A stretch of DNA of 64,000 bases, from the NCBI RefSeq assembly GCF_000025345.1, contig NC_013757.1:1240001-1304000 (forward strand), in the 5' to 3' direction. The translations under genes were made by a program, and so were the position numbers. Shown here one piece after another: positions 8,837 to 17,853 of the stretch. The notes under the pieces are model-generated. The model worked only from the letters and a program-made list of their open reading frames with translations. It was not told where the DNA came from and searched no databases. How positions within the stretch are numbered: position 1 is the first letter of the stretch; each line of letters begins with the position of its first letter. The DNA comes from Geodermatophilus obscurus DSM 43160. GTDB lineage: Bacteria; Actinomycetota; Actinomycetes; Mycobacteriales; Geodermatophilaceae.

Positions 8837-10726
8837 TCACCGCGTGGCGGTGAACCAGGCGGCCGCGGTGACCGCCCGGACGATGTCGGAGGCGTAGTCG
8901 GCGTTGATCGAGGCGTCCGCCGGCGTGTGGTAGTGCGGGTTCATCTCGGCAGGCGGCGCATCGCTCCCGGGCCCGGCGAAGAGGTCCTCCGAGGCCAGGC
9001 ACGCCGGATGGCCATACAGCTGAAAGCTGAAGTGGTCGCTGCGCGCCTCCGCCGGGTCCGGCTCCCCGTCATGGGGGTAGACCTGCGGGGCCGGCAGGCC
9101 AGGTGAAATCTGCGGGACGAGGTCGGCGATCCTCCGTGCGAGTGCCAGCGACCGCTCCTCGACCACCGGACGGCCGGTGATCCCGGCGTGCAGCTCGAAG
9201 GTGCGCCCCGGCAGCACGTCCCAGCCGATCATGTCCATCTGAAACACGCCGACGACCGGGTCGCCCAGCGACGCCTGGTCGCCCGCGTAGGCCAGGCTGC
9301 CGACCAGGCCGTGCTCCTCCGCGTTGAACAGGACGAACCGCACGGCCCGCCGGGGGATCCCCAGCGCGGCGTCCAGCGCCTGGACCGCGTCCGCGGCGGC
9401 GAGCACCCCGGCGACCCCGCTGCCGTCATCGTCGGCGCCCGGAGCCGGGTCAAGGGAGGGCTTGTACCCGGGGTGCAGTGCGCCCGTGGAGTCCATGTGG
9501 GCCGTCACCAGCACGACGCCGTCGAGTCCGGTGCCGGGCAGCTCGGCCTCGACGTTCTGCAGCTGCTGGCCCTCGTGCGGGAAGGAGTGCCGGCGGACGA
9601 CGAACCGCCCGGCGCCGATCCGGTCGAGGTCGGCCACCAGGGCGTCGACGGCGGCGGCGTTGTCCGGGTGCTGGATGTGCCGGCTGGTGATGAGCTCGGC
9701 CCCCTCGCCGGCCGGCGCGGCCCCCGTGTAGCGCGCGAGGTGGTCGCTGACGTCCTGCGGGCGGGTCCTGGCCTCGATGACCTGACGCTCCTCGGGGGTG
9801 ATGGTCACGGGGACGGCTTCGGGCGCGGGAGTCGGGGGGGCCTCATCGACCCGGGCGAGCGCCTGCACGGTCGGGACCAGCCTCAGGTTGTGGCCGTGCC
9901 GGGTCCGGTCGAAGTGGTACGTCTCGACCGACACCCCGGCCGGGACGGCGACCACCAGGCCGTCGTCGGTCGAGGCGAGCACCGTGCCAGCCGCCGTGCC
10001 CGTCCCCAGCAGAGCCTGCGAGTTGCCGTCCGGCGCGAGGAAGCCGCTCTCGGTCTGGCGGTCGTCGCGCAGGACGTACAGGTCCGTGGTGAGCGGTTCG
10101 TCCTCGACCCCCAGGCGGTCCACCCGGAAGCCCAGGTCGTCCAGCTGCGCGGCGGCCGACGTCGTTGCGACGGCGTAGACCGTGGTGCCGGCCGGGCCCG
10201 TGGTGTGCACGGCCAGCAGCGGCAGGTCCCGCAGCGCCGCCCGCCACTCCTCGGTGGCGTGCCACGCCGGGACGGTGATCCGCAGGTAGCGCAGGTGTGC
10301 CTGCCCGTTCAGCACCGCCTCCGCCAGCCGCGGGTGCGGCGCCACGAGCATCCCGGCGCGCAGCGCCTGCGCGCGCTCGTTCGCGTCCTCGCCAACGAAC
10401 AGCAGCCGGTCTGCGGCCCCGGCGCGCTCGGCGGCGTGCTCGAAGACGCGGGGGGAGTCCTTCCGACCGTAGACGACCAGATCCGGCTCGAAGAACTCCA
10501 GGAGGCCGACCTCCGCCAGTGCCCGGTCGACCTCCTCGGCGGGCAGGGGTCCGGGGTCGGAGACAACGCCCAGCCGGACCTTGCGCTGCCGGAGACCACG
10601 GAGGATCCCGAGCACATCGGGGTAGACGGCAAGGCGCTCGATCCGGTCCCCGCCCGCGGAGATGTAAACCGAGGCCAGCGTGCCGCCGATGTCGAAGAAG
10701 ACCACCGTGCCGGTCAGCGGGTCCAT
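8837..10726 (-). CDS. HAD-like domain fused to an M28 metallopeptidase
   Basis: A 629-residue fusion. Residues about 6–145 are a HAD-superfamily fold: FFDIGGTLA (motif I), GVVSD (motif II), a Lys in GRKDSPRVFEHAAERAG and LFVGEDANERAQALRAGM (motif IV). Motif I is D-x-G where active phosphatases have D-x-D, so the general acid/base Asp is missing. Residues about 145–315 match nothing I know. Residues about 320–629 are an M28 peptidase with all expected ligands: HMDS, GADDDGSG, NAEEHGLVGS, QMDMIGWD and HYHTPAD. There is no signal peptide. ATG 10726 is chosen for the AGGAG 6 bases upstream; a start at 10768 would add 14 residues. A direct-repeat array lies about 80 bases upstream. Confidence 0.85.
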   Translation of the reverse strand: MDPLTGTVVFFDIGGTLASVYISAGGDRIERLAVYPDVLGILRGLRQRKVRLGVVSDPGPLPAEEVDRALAEVGLLEFFEPDLVVYGRKDSPRVFEHAAERAGAADRLLFVGEDANERAQALRAGMLVAPHPRLAEAVLNGQAHLRYLRITVPAWHATEEWRAALRDLPLLAVHTTGPAGTTVYAVATTSAAAQLDDLGFRVDRLGVEDEPLTTDLYVLRDDRQTESGFLAPDGNSQALLGTGTAAGTVLASTDDGLVVAVPAGVSVETYHFDRTRHGHNLRLVPTVQALARVDEAPPTPAPEAVPVTITPEERQVIEARTRPQDVSDHLARYTGAAPAGEGAELITSRHIQHPDNAAAVDALVADLDRIGAGRFVVRRHSFPHEGQQLQNVEAELPGTGLDGVVLVTAHMDSTGALHPGYKPSLDPAPGADDDGSGVAGVLAAADAVQALDAALGIPRRAVRFVLFNAEEHGLVGSLAYAGDQASLGDPVVGVFQMDMIGWDVLPGRTFELHAGITGRPVVEERSLALARRIADLVPQISPGLPAPQVYPHDGEPDPAEARSDHFSFQLYGHPACLASEDLFAGPGSDAPPAEMNPHYHTPADASINADYASDIVRAVTAAAWFTATR

Positions 10727-10790
10727 CGTTGCTCCTGACCACTCGAGTACCGCCGCTCGGCGGGTCACGCCCCCCGAGCCGTTCGGGAGA

Positions 10791-10834
10791 CGGTGCCGAA
10801 CGCGCCGTCACTCGAACGTCACAAACACATCACC
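10791..10834 (-). promoter_or_regulatory. 11-bp-spaced heptamer array (site B), HAD–M28 promoter
   Basis: On the minus strand GGTGATG (10834–10828), TGTGACG (10823–10817) and AGTGACG (10812–10806) are spaced 11 bp apart and oriented to the HAD–M28 gene. CACCGT follows 10 bases after the last heptamer as a possible -10. Confidence 0.6.
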
Positions 10835-11315
10835 GCGCAACTGTCGGTGCTGGACGTCAGGATCGTGCGGCGGCAGGGGCAAGACCCGGCGACGCCGAGA
10901 CACAGTGGTGCGGGTGGGCCCGTAGACGTATACGACGAGGGGTCCTCGGGCCGCGATCCCGACGGCATGCGCCATCGGCCGAAGTGGACGCTAGCCCTGG
11001 ACATGCGACCGAGACCCACAGCACCCCGAAGCCCCAGAGCGCCGCCCATGTCCGAGGCCGCTGGCGGAAGGCTCCATGGCCCTCCTCGCCAACCGCAATG
11101 ACTCGGCGGAGGAGGTGGCGCAGCCAGCCCTGATCGCGTCATAGTCCAACCTGCAGAAGACCCCGCGAACCGGACCGAGTTCCACCACCGGGCGGGACGT
11201 CACCCTCAGTCATACCTCGCAGCGCGCCCGCTCCGCCCGGCGGCCCGCACCCGGAAGCGAGCTGAAGGGCCACCACGGGTGCAGGTCCAGGCGGTCTGTC
11301 GCCGTGACCGGCCTG
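10835..11315. other. Intergenic stretch, no gene supported
   Basis: Apart from the promoter array at its left border I see no recognisable coding or RNA feature. Short frames on both strands lack family signatures. Confidence 0.35.
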
Positions 11316-11831
11316 TTAGTCCTGCGAGCGGTCCTGCCGGAACTCGAGCAGCGCCTGGACCTGGGCTTCCAGGCCGCCGAAAAAGTTCGTCACGGTGAGC
11401 ATCTCGCGGTGTACGGCAGTGACGTCGACGCGGTCGGAGATACACGCCGTCTGCAGGCGCGTCAGCGCGCGCGAAGTGGTCACCGCATCGCGGGAGGTGT
11501 CGGGCGACAGGTCCGTCAGCACCCAGGCCAGGTCGGCCCACTGCTCGAAGACGTCTCCGGGACCGAGTTCGACCGGCTCCTCGGTCAACGGCTGTAGGTC
11601 CTCCACAAGCCCGGCCAACGAAAGCCTCAGGTACTCCCGCCACGCCTCGAGGAATCGGTAGACGACCCACTCCGCGGCCGGATAGCCGGCGCGCATCCGG
11701 GCGTAGAGCAGCGCGGCCTCCTGCCGGGCACCCGCCTGCTGCTCGTACCGCCCCTGCGGCCCGTCCCACCGCAACACCACCAGGTGCGCCTCCGACGTGG
11801 CAGGCGCCACCGAGTCCGGATCCTCCGTCAC
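11316..11831 (-). CDS. Hypothetical protein
   Basis: A 172-residue reading frame with protein-like composition and a plausible helical pattern (GARQEAALLYARMRAGYPAA, YRFLEAWREYLRLSLAGLVE, EQWADLAWVLTDLSPDTSRD, HREMLTVTNFFGGLEAQVQA). I do not recognise the family. The GTG at 11831 avoids an unlikely Cys/Arg-rich extension from 11879, but the ribosome site is weak. No signal peptide or membrane segment. It stands alone between relics, so it may itself be a passenger gene. Confidence 0.5.
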   Translation of the reverse strand: MTEDPDSVAPATSEAHLVVLRWDGPQGRYEQQAGARQEAALLYARMRAGYPAAEWVVYRFLEAWREYLRLSLAGLVEDLQPLTEEPVELGPGDVFEQWADLAWVLTDLSPDTSRDAVTTSRALTRLQTACISDRVDVTAVHREMLTVTNFFGGLEAQVQALLEFRQDRSQD

Positions 11832-12200
11832 ACCCGGGGACCGTAGAGGCCGCAGGCGACACCACCCGGCTGCATCCACAGGCCCAGTCCACCGGATAGA
11901 CCGAGCGCCTGGCGGTCGCGGCGGCGGTCACCCGACCGGCGGAATGCTGTCCGCACCGGCCGACCGGCGCATCGGCGGCGGCGGCGATGGTGTCGGGCGT
12001 GGCGGAGGCGACCGGAGGGGAGGAGCGCTGGGCCTAGGCGCGCTCGTTGCTGGACCGCACACCCACCGAGTCCGCGGAACAACGGCTGCGGCGATGGCGG
12101 CGACACCGGTGGTGGCGCTGGCGGCGCAGCTGGCGGTGTCGGCCGCGGTGGGCGTCACCCTGGCGGTCCTCGTCGGCGGCGTCGCCTCCGACGCATCGAG

Positions 12201-12600
12201 GTGCCGGCGTGGCAGCAGGTCACCGGATTCGTGATCGCCGCGGCGGGCCTGGCGCTGTAGCTGTCCGGGGTGGTCGCCGCGGTGCCCGGCAAGTGGCGGC
12301 TGCGGGTCTGGCGCATCCCGGTCGCAGTGCTGACCCGCGCCCAGCGCAAACAGCTGGTCGCCCAAGTCCGCGGGTGGCGGCCAGTCGACCCGGACCGGTT
12401 GCCGCTGGCCCGGCTCGCCGAACAGCTGGTGGCCCAGCGCAACGGCATGCTGGCCAACATGGCCTCGAGGTGGCCTTTGTGGGGCTGTGGATCGCGACCC
12501 ACTCGACGGGGCGGGCGGTGATCGCCGTCGGCTATGGCCTGCGGCTGGCCGTCCTCTGGCCGTTCCTGCAGCGGGACACCCGCGCCGCCCGGCGCTCCTC
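12201..12600 (+). pseudogene. Membrane-protein remnant
   Basis: From GTG 12201 the plus strand reads VPAWQQVTGFVIAAAGLAL, a TAG at 12258–12260, then LSGVVAAVPGKWRLRVWR, LTRAQRKQLVAQVRGWRPVD and LARLAEQLVAQRNGMLANM. After a frame change near 12465 it reads VAFVGLWIATHSTGRAVIAV and LAVLWPFLQRDTRAARRS. The order of a transmembrane helix, an RAQRK…RGRRPVD loop and a second pair of helices resembles a small uncharacterised actinobacterial membrane protein. One nonsense and one frameshift change make it a pseudogene. Confidence 0.5.
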
Positions 12601-12768
12601 GCCACCCATCCGACGCCGAGGGCCTGAGTGCAGCTCCCTCTGGTCCATGCCGACTGGGCCGGAGGGGTCTTCCGCCGGCGCTCGAACAGCCGACGCCAGT
12701 GGCGCCCGGAGATGCAACGCCCCACCTCCGCACCATCGGCGGTGGTCTTGAGGCGGTCTCCGGCGTGG

Positions 12769-13107
12769 TCAGTCGCAGACCTGGCCCGACTCCATGACGG
12801 CCACATCCCCGTCGGTGTCGAAATCGAAGACCAGGTCGCCGAAGTCGCCGAGGAAGACCCCCAGCGACCCGCCACCGGCCGCACCGGACGCCACCTCCTG
12901 CGCCTGGTCGCCGTAGACGTCGAGCACGTCCTGACGGCTGGACCCGAGCGTCAGGCCGTCCGCGGTCTGCAGGACCGGCTCCACCGGCCCGGACGGGCGG
13001 ACGTAGTTCCAGCCGGCCAGGTGTTGGACCTTGTCTCCGCCGACCGTGCCGTCCGGCTGGGGCAGCGAGCTGTCGACGAAGATCACCTCGAGCGCGCTCC
13101 ACTGCAC
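12769..13107 (-). CDS. Hypothetical protein, probably 5'-truncated
   Basis: The frame encodes a compact domain: VQWSALEVIFVDSSLPQPDG, LQTADGLTLGSSRQDVLDVYGDQ, then FLGDFGDLVFDFDTDGDVAV and a terminal CD. The T-x-dGL-x-lGSs-x-x-dv-x-x-YG pattern is common in actinobacterial secreted or lipoprotein domains of unknown function. Upstream in frame, TLCGPLGSNGEQCRL continues but ends at a TGA (13148–13150), with no signal peptide or lipobox, so the original N-terminus seems lost. GTG 13107 is only the first usable start. Function unknown. Confidence 0.45.
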   Translation of the reverse strand: MQWSALEVIFVDSSLPQPDGTVGGDKVQHLAGWNYVRPSGPVEPVLQTADGLTLGSSRQDVLDVYGDQAQEVASGAAGGGSLGVFLGDFGDLVFDFDTDGDVAVMESGQVCD

Positions 13108-13265
13108 CAGTCGGCACTGCTCGCCGTTGCTGCCCAGCGGGCCGCACAGGGTCGGTGTCGTTCATTTCGAGTCGCTGTCGGGCGGGCCGAGCTTGCTGCG
13201 CAGGTAGGGCAACGACTCGTCCGCGGCCGCGAACACCGCCAGGTCACCGAGGGTGCCACCGGGCC

Positions 13266-14250
13266 CTAGGGTGACCGCCCGGTGTCGGTGCTCGACGACC
13301 ACACCCAGACGGCCTTGGCTTCGCGCTGACCGGGCAGGTGTTCGACGGCCAGCCGGATGAGGATGCCCTCGATGACCGGCAGGGTGCCGGGGTGGTTGGC
13401 CCAGGGGCCGCGGTGGGCCAGCCGCGGGGGTGCATCCGATCCCAGGCGGTGGCCTCGGCTTTGCCGTAGCGGGCGGTGGCCGTGTGCGTCTGCGTGGTCG
13501 GGGCCGGCCAGCTGTCTGGCTCGGCCAGGATCATCACCCCCCGTGCCGGCGGGGCCGGCCCATCGGTCCCGGCCCGGTGACGGGCCGGGGCGGGGTGGCG
13601 GCAAGCATGACCCGGTCGGCGCGGATCCGCCCGATCAGGTGGACCGGCAGGTCGGCCAGGACGAACGCCAGCCGGGTCACGTCGTAGCCGGAGTCCAGCA
13701 CCACCATGATCGGCGGGTCCCCGACCCGCCAGTGGCCGGCCGCACGCAGCCGGCCCACGACCGCGCGCAGTTGGGCGGCGGTGACCGCGGTGGCGTCGTC
13801 GGCCGGGCCGAGCCGCACCGCGTCCGGGATCGCCGTCCAGCTGGTCGGCCCGCTCTCCAGCGCGGCGACCACCTGGTAGGGCCAACCTGGACCCGCTGGT
13901 CGGCGTCCCGCCCGCGGCCGTAGACGTGGTAGAAAAGCCGATCGGGGCAGGTCGGCGCGTCCGGGCGCAGCCAGCCGGAGCTGTCGACGGCCAGCACGAT
14001 CCGCCCACCGAACATGCGCGGCAGCGGCAGCGCTGTCAGCTTCGCGCGGAGCCGGTCGGCGTCGACCGTGCCGCAGTTGAGCGCGTCGTAGAGGGCGCCG
14101 TGGCCGCGGCGGTGCTCCGGGGTCAGACACAGCCCGACCAGTGACTGCACCGGCCCCTCGGCGCACAGCAGCGCCTCGGTCAGCTCGAACAGCTCATCAG
14201 CCCGCCGGTCCAGGCACTGGTACCACTCACCGCGAAATCCCGCAGCCGGT
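13266..14250 (-). pseudogene. DDE transposase (NF041680-like) with several frameshifts
   Basis: Pieces of one large transposase lie in order over three minus-strand frames. They are ELFELTEALLCAEGPVQSL and LTPEHRRGHGALYDALNCG, GGRIVLAVDSSGWLRPDAP and RLFYHVYGRGRDADQ; then WPYQVVAALESGPTSWTAIP, DDATAVTAAQLRAVVGRLRA and MVVLDSGYDVTRLAFVLADL; then AEPDSWPAPTTQTHTATARY, LPVIEGILIRLAVEHLPG and KAVWVWSS. The DSSGWLRPD and LDSGYD segments hold the catalytic acidic residues. At least three indels, and loss of the C-terminal third, make it non-functional. Confidence 0.7.
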
Positions 14251-14422
14251 CGGCCGCGGCCAGGCCCTGGTCCCCACCGGCCGGGTCCAGACTGTTCATC
14301 ACGGCCACCGCCGTTCGCTTCGAAGCCTCGTAACTCCGAAGGATCACGCGGTGGCCGCTCTCATGCCGGCCCCGGGATCACACCGATGCAGCTCCGGCTG
14401 GCGAACGTTAAAGGGCAAACTA

Positions 14423-14560
14423 AGCGGCGATGGTTCGGATGCCGTCGACACCAATCTGCGGTTTGAGGGTCTCGACGACCTCTATGTCACCGACAAGTCC
14501 GTCGTGCCCTTCCTCGCAGCGGCGAACTCCGCGCTGATATCTTTCCGTGCTCTTCCTGCG
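14423..14560 (+). pseudogene. Possible GMC-oxidoreductase C-terminal fragment
   Basis: A short plus-strand stretch reads DAVDTNLRFEGLDDLYVTDK, then SVVPFLAAANSALISFRAL. This recalls the C-terminal substrate/FAD-binding segment of GMC oxidoreductases (V-D-x-x-x-R-V-x-G-x-x-x-L-x-V-x-D-x-S-v-x-P). Base composition is lower in GC than its surroundings. Nothing matching lies on either side, so it would be an isolated fragment. It could be chance similarity. Confidence 0.3.
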
Positions 14561-14650
14561 CCTTGCCGGAGATCTGCACGGGGCGCTGTAGTGGGCGGCC
14601 GAGGCGACCGCCCAGGCTACTCGCTGCACTTCCGCGCGGGACGTGCTCGG

Positions 14651-15769
14651 CTACACAATCAGGACCCCGTAGTTCAACAGGCGGATGTCGAAGTGCAGGA
14701 AGCGCTCGATCTCGATGCGGGCCGTCTCGCCGGTCGCCAGCCGGATGTCGTGCGGGTGGGGTACTCCGGGCGGGAGGCCGCGGCGAATCAGCGGGTCCTG
14801 CGCCTGCCGCTCGAGGAACCCAGGCGGGAGGAGCCAGAAGAGGTGGAAGCTGTTGTCCACGATCGACACTCGGTCCAGGAGCCGGTTTGGGACATCTCTC
14901 ATGCTCCGGCCGGGCACGGTGAACTCCACTGCACCGCTGCTCCCGACCCAGCCCGGCGGGGCGGACGACAGCTTGGCTACCGAGTGGAAGCTGGGCGCCC
15001 GGTTGATCAGGTGGTCGATGAAGACGTCGGCCTGGTCCCCGTACATGAGGTAGGTCAGTTCGTGTGGATGGTCCGCCTCCGTGTCGAACTGATGGAAGTG
15101 GATCACCTGGTCCAGGGCGATGCGGACCCCGGACTCCAGCCCGGGGATCGTCCTCTGCTGGCCCCCGGGGTAGTAGCTCACCGAGGCGTCGGGGAGCAGC
15201 TTCACCGTCCCGTTGCCGATGTCGGGCATCGACATGTGGTCGTGGAAGATCTGCACGACGCCGTGCCCGTAGTCCGACCGACGGAGCTCCTCGTAGGTTT
15301 CTCCCTGCGCGGGGTCCTCGAAACGGCCTTGGAGGATCACCTGGTAGTTGTGGCGCGCGTCGGCGAGCACGGGCGTATGTGACATGTAGAGGCGGTCGGC
15401 GGACCGGCCGCCGGTGACGAAGCCGTGGTAGTGGTGCAGGCCGTGGCCGTGGCCGTGGTCGTCCCCGAGTGGTTCCACGGGCCCGGCGTGGCGGCCGATG
15501 TTGGCGCCCTGGGCGACGGTGATGCGGCCGACCATGTCGGTGTGGAACCGGCAGAGGTAGTCGAACTGACCGGGCTCATCGAAGGAGATCGGGCTCGAGG
15601 TGTGACCGGGCAGCATGGCGCCGGCGTTGAAGTAGTCGGGGTCCTCCCTTCGGGTTTCCGCCGAGTGCGCGTGCGGATCGAGGTTCCGCCACACCACGTA
15701 TGTCCCCGGCGGCACGGTGACCTCGGGGAACCGGTCGAACCTGATGTCGACGATCACTGTCTTGGACAT
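14651..15769 (-). CDS. Cupredoxin-domain protein with a large C-terminal extension
   Basis: A 372-residue protein, last gene of the minus-strand operon. Residues about 1–90 are a plastocyanin-like type 1 copper domain: first ligand His in DPHAHSAET, then the C-x-x-H-x-x-M cluster in YLCRFHTDMVGRITV. A His-rich linker (HGHGHGLHHYHGF) follows, which could bind more metal. The remaining ~250 residues contain further conserved-looking His/Asp segments (FHDHMSMPDIGNGTVKLLP, HFHQFDTEADHPHELTYLMY) and match no family I know. There is no signal peptide, which is unusual for a cupredoxin. ATG 15769 has AGGGAG just upstream and starts 14 bases after the flavoprotein stop. With the IS5 insertion upstream, its expression may be reduced by polarity. 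Confidence 0.75.
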   Translation of the reverse strand: MSKTVIVDIRFDRFPEVTVPPGTYVVWRNLDPHAHSAETRREDPDYFNAGAMLPGHTSSPISFDEPGQFDYLCRFHTDMVGRITVAQGANIGRHAGPVEPLGDDHGHGHGLHHYHGFVTGGRSADRLYMSHTPVLADARHNYQVILQGRFEDPAQGETYEELRRSDYGHGVVQIFHDHMSMPDIGNGTVKLLPDASVSYYPGGQQRTIPGLESGVRIALDQVIHFHQFDTEADHPHELTYLMYGDQADVFIDHLINRAPSFHSVAKLSSAPPGWVGSSGAVEFTVPGRSMRDVPNRLLDRVSIVDNSFHLFWLLPPGFLERQAQDPLIRRGLPPGVPHPHDIRLATGETARIEIERFLHFDIRLLNYGVLIV

Positions 15770-16502
15770 GCTCCCTGATCTCCTCACGCTCGCGCCCGCT
15801 GCTGTGGGTCGTGGACGGCGGGCCCGCACGACCACCGCGGATTGATCTGGTCGTAGAGGCGGGTCAGCCGCTCGACGTCGTGCTCAAACCACGCCCGGAT
15901 CCATGCGTCGTAACCGTGTGCAGTGAGCACCGGATCGGCTCCGCCGGCCAGGACGTCCACCACCACCTGTGCGGCGCGCATCCCCGACAGCAGGGCCCGG
16001 AGCACGCCGTGCGAGGAGGCGGGGTCCAGCACGAACGCGGCGTCGCCGGCGAGGAGGTACCCCGGGCCGGCCGCGGGATGGACCCTCCTCCAGGTGACGT
16101 CGACCGCCCGCACGCCACCGACGGCCGGGCAGCGGCGCAGCAACGTTGGCGCGTCGACTCGTGATCGCGCACCGCAGAAGGGCAGCCGGCACCAGTGCGC
16201 CAGGGCAGGTCCGACCTGCGCGGTCCAGGTCCAGCCGTGCTCGTCGCCCTCCAGCCGCGGCGGTGGACCGTCGTCGCGCCGGACATAGCCGTACGAGGCC
16301 GTTAGCCGGGGCGAACGCACCGACACCCCGAGCCCCAGGGCCCACCGCAAGCACCCGTTGGCCCCGGTGGCGTCGATTACAAAGGGCGCGGTGACGCGGT
16401 CGTCCCCGAAGCGCACGCCCTCGACGCGCCCGCCCCGCACGACGGGCCGCGGCCTTGGCACCGGCTGCAAAATGACGGCGCCGAGCCGCTCCGCCCGCCT
16501 CA

Positions 16503-17523
16503 GAGGGTGTTGGGTAACTGACCGACCACCTCGGGTGCCGGTCTGGCCGGATCAGGTGCGCGCCCGGCGTGGCAACCCGATGGGGATGGTCGGCCGGTGA
16601 TGGTCCAGGTGAATGTGCGAATGCCTGGATCGGGAGGCGTATCCCAGTTCGCTGACCGATGCGCAGTGGGCGGTGGTCGAGCCGCTGCTGCCGGTTCGTG
16701 ATCCTCGGCGCGGTGGGCGGCCGCTGACGTACGACCGCCGGCTGGTGCTCGACACGATCCTGTACGTGCTGGTCAGTGGCTGCGCCTGGCGTCAGGTGCC
16801 GCATGACCTGGCGCCCTGGGACGCGGCCTATCGATGGTTCCGCGCCTGGAGCGCCGATGGCACCTGGGACCGGGTGCACGACCAGTTGCGCGATCGACTG
16901 CGGGCCCGGGAGGGACGCACCGTGCAGCCGTCGGCGGCGGTGCTGGATTCGCAGTCCGCGCGCAGCGCCGAGGGCGGGGAGGCCATCGGCTACGACGCCG
17001 GCAAGCGGGTACGCGGCCGCAAACGGCATCTACTGGTCGACACCGGCGGCCTGCTGCTGCGCGCGGTGGTGCACTCGGCCAGCGTGCAAGACCGCGCCGG
17101 CGCCCGGCAGGTGCTGACCGGCATCCATGCGTTGTTCCCGCTGCTGGCGCTGGTCTGGGTCGACGGCGGTTACGTCAACGTGGTCGATGCCGGGCTGGTC
17201 GGTTGGGCCCGGCGCGCCGAAGACCTCGAAATAGTGGCCGTGGCGCGCAACGCTGACCGCAGGGGCTTTCAGGTGCTGCCCCGCCGCTGGGTGGTGGAGC
17301 GGACCTTCGGCTGGCTGACGAGGTGCAGACGGTTGGCACGCGACTACGAACGCAAGACCAGTCACGCCGAGGCCATGATCAAGGTGGCGATGATCCGGCT
17401 GATGGCCGCCCGCCTGGCCGGTGAGGACCGCCAACCCCACGGCGCCATCGAGACCGAAGCTGCCCGTCGCCTCGCCAAGGATCTCGACAGAGACCAGTAG
17501 TCAGGCGGTTACCCAACACCCTC
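16503..17523 (+). mobile_element. IS5-family insertion sequence, intact, 3-bp target duplication
   Basis: A 1021-bp element bounded by inverted repeats GAGGGTGTTGGGTAAC (perfect 16 bases). TCA is duplicated at 16500–16502 and 17524–17526, matching the TNA target preference of IS5-type elements. It carries a single intact transposase gene and sits inside a flavoprotein gene. Intact ends and an uneroded duplication imply a recent insertion. Confidence 0.92.
16613..17500 (+). CDS. IS5-family transposase
   Basis: A 295-residue DDE transposase. It opens with SSLTDAQWAVVEPLLPVRDP, then GRPLTYDRRLVLDTILYVL and GCAWRQVPHDL, the IS5 N-terminal block. Catalytic residues lie in AVLDSQSARSAEGGE (first Asp), LVWVDGGYVN (second Asp) and RRWVVERTFGWLTRCRRLAR (Glu). 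The gene is uninterrupted and fills the element between its inverted repeats, so the copy should be active. Confidence 0.92.
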   Translation: MCECLDREAYPSSLTDAQWAVVEPLLPVRDPRRGGRPLTYDRRLVLDTILYVLVSGCAWRQVPHDLAPWDAAYRWFRAWSADGTWDRVHDQLRDRLRAREGRTVQPSAAVLDSQSARSAEGGEAIGYDAGKRVRGRKRHLLVDTGGLLLRAVVHSASVQDRAGARQVLTGIHALFPLLALVWVDGGYVNVVDAGLVGWARRAEDLEIVAVARNADRRGFQVLPRRWVVERTFGWLTRCRRLARDYERKTSHAEAMIKVAMIRLMAARLAGEDRQPHGAIETEAARRLAKDLDRDQ

Positions 17524-17853
17524 TCAGCAGGATCACGTCGAGCACGTCGCGGCGGACTTGGAAGGCCCGCCACACGCCGCGTTGGTCCCGGCCGTAATGC
17601 ACGTGGCGAGGCGCCGAGCCCCACGCGACGACCTGGCCCTCCGGCCTGATCGGGCTGGCGGCCTCCACGGCGTCGCCGACACCGAGCCGGCTCAGGACGA
17701 CCCCGACGCCGGGATGGAGCGTCTCGCCGGGACGCGGCCGCGGGAACACGGCTCTCTCGAGCAGGGTGACCCGCAGGCCGGCCTGCGCGGCGCAGATGGC
17801 CGCCGCGGTCCCGGCGGGTCCGCCACCCACCACGACGAGGTCTGCGGTCCCGG

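Noticed and set aside
9188..10738. Long plus-strand frame opposite the HAD–M28 gene
   Set aside because: Val/Arg/Gly-rich shadow with no domain; the minus-strand protein has both HAD and M28 motifs.
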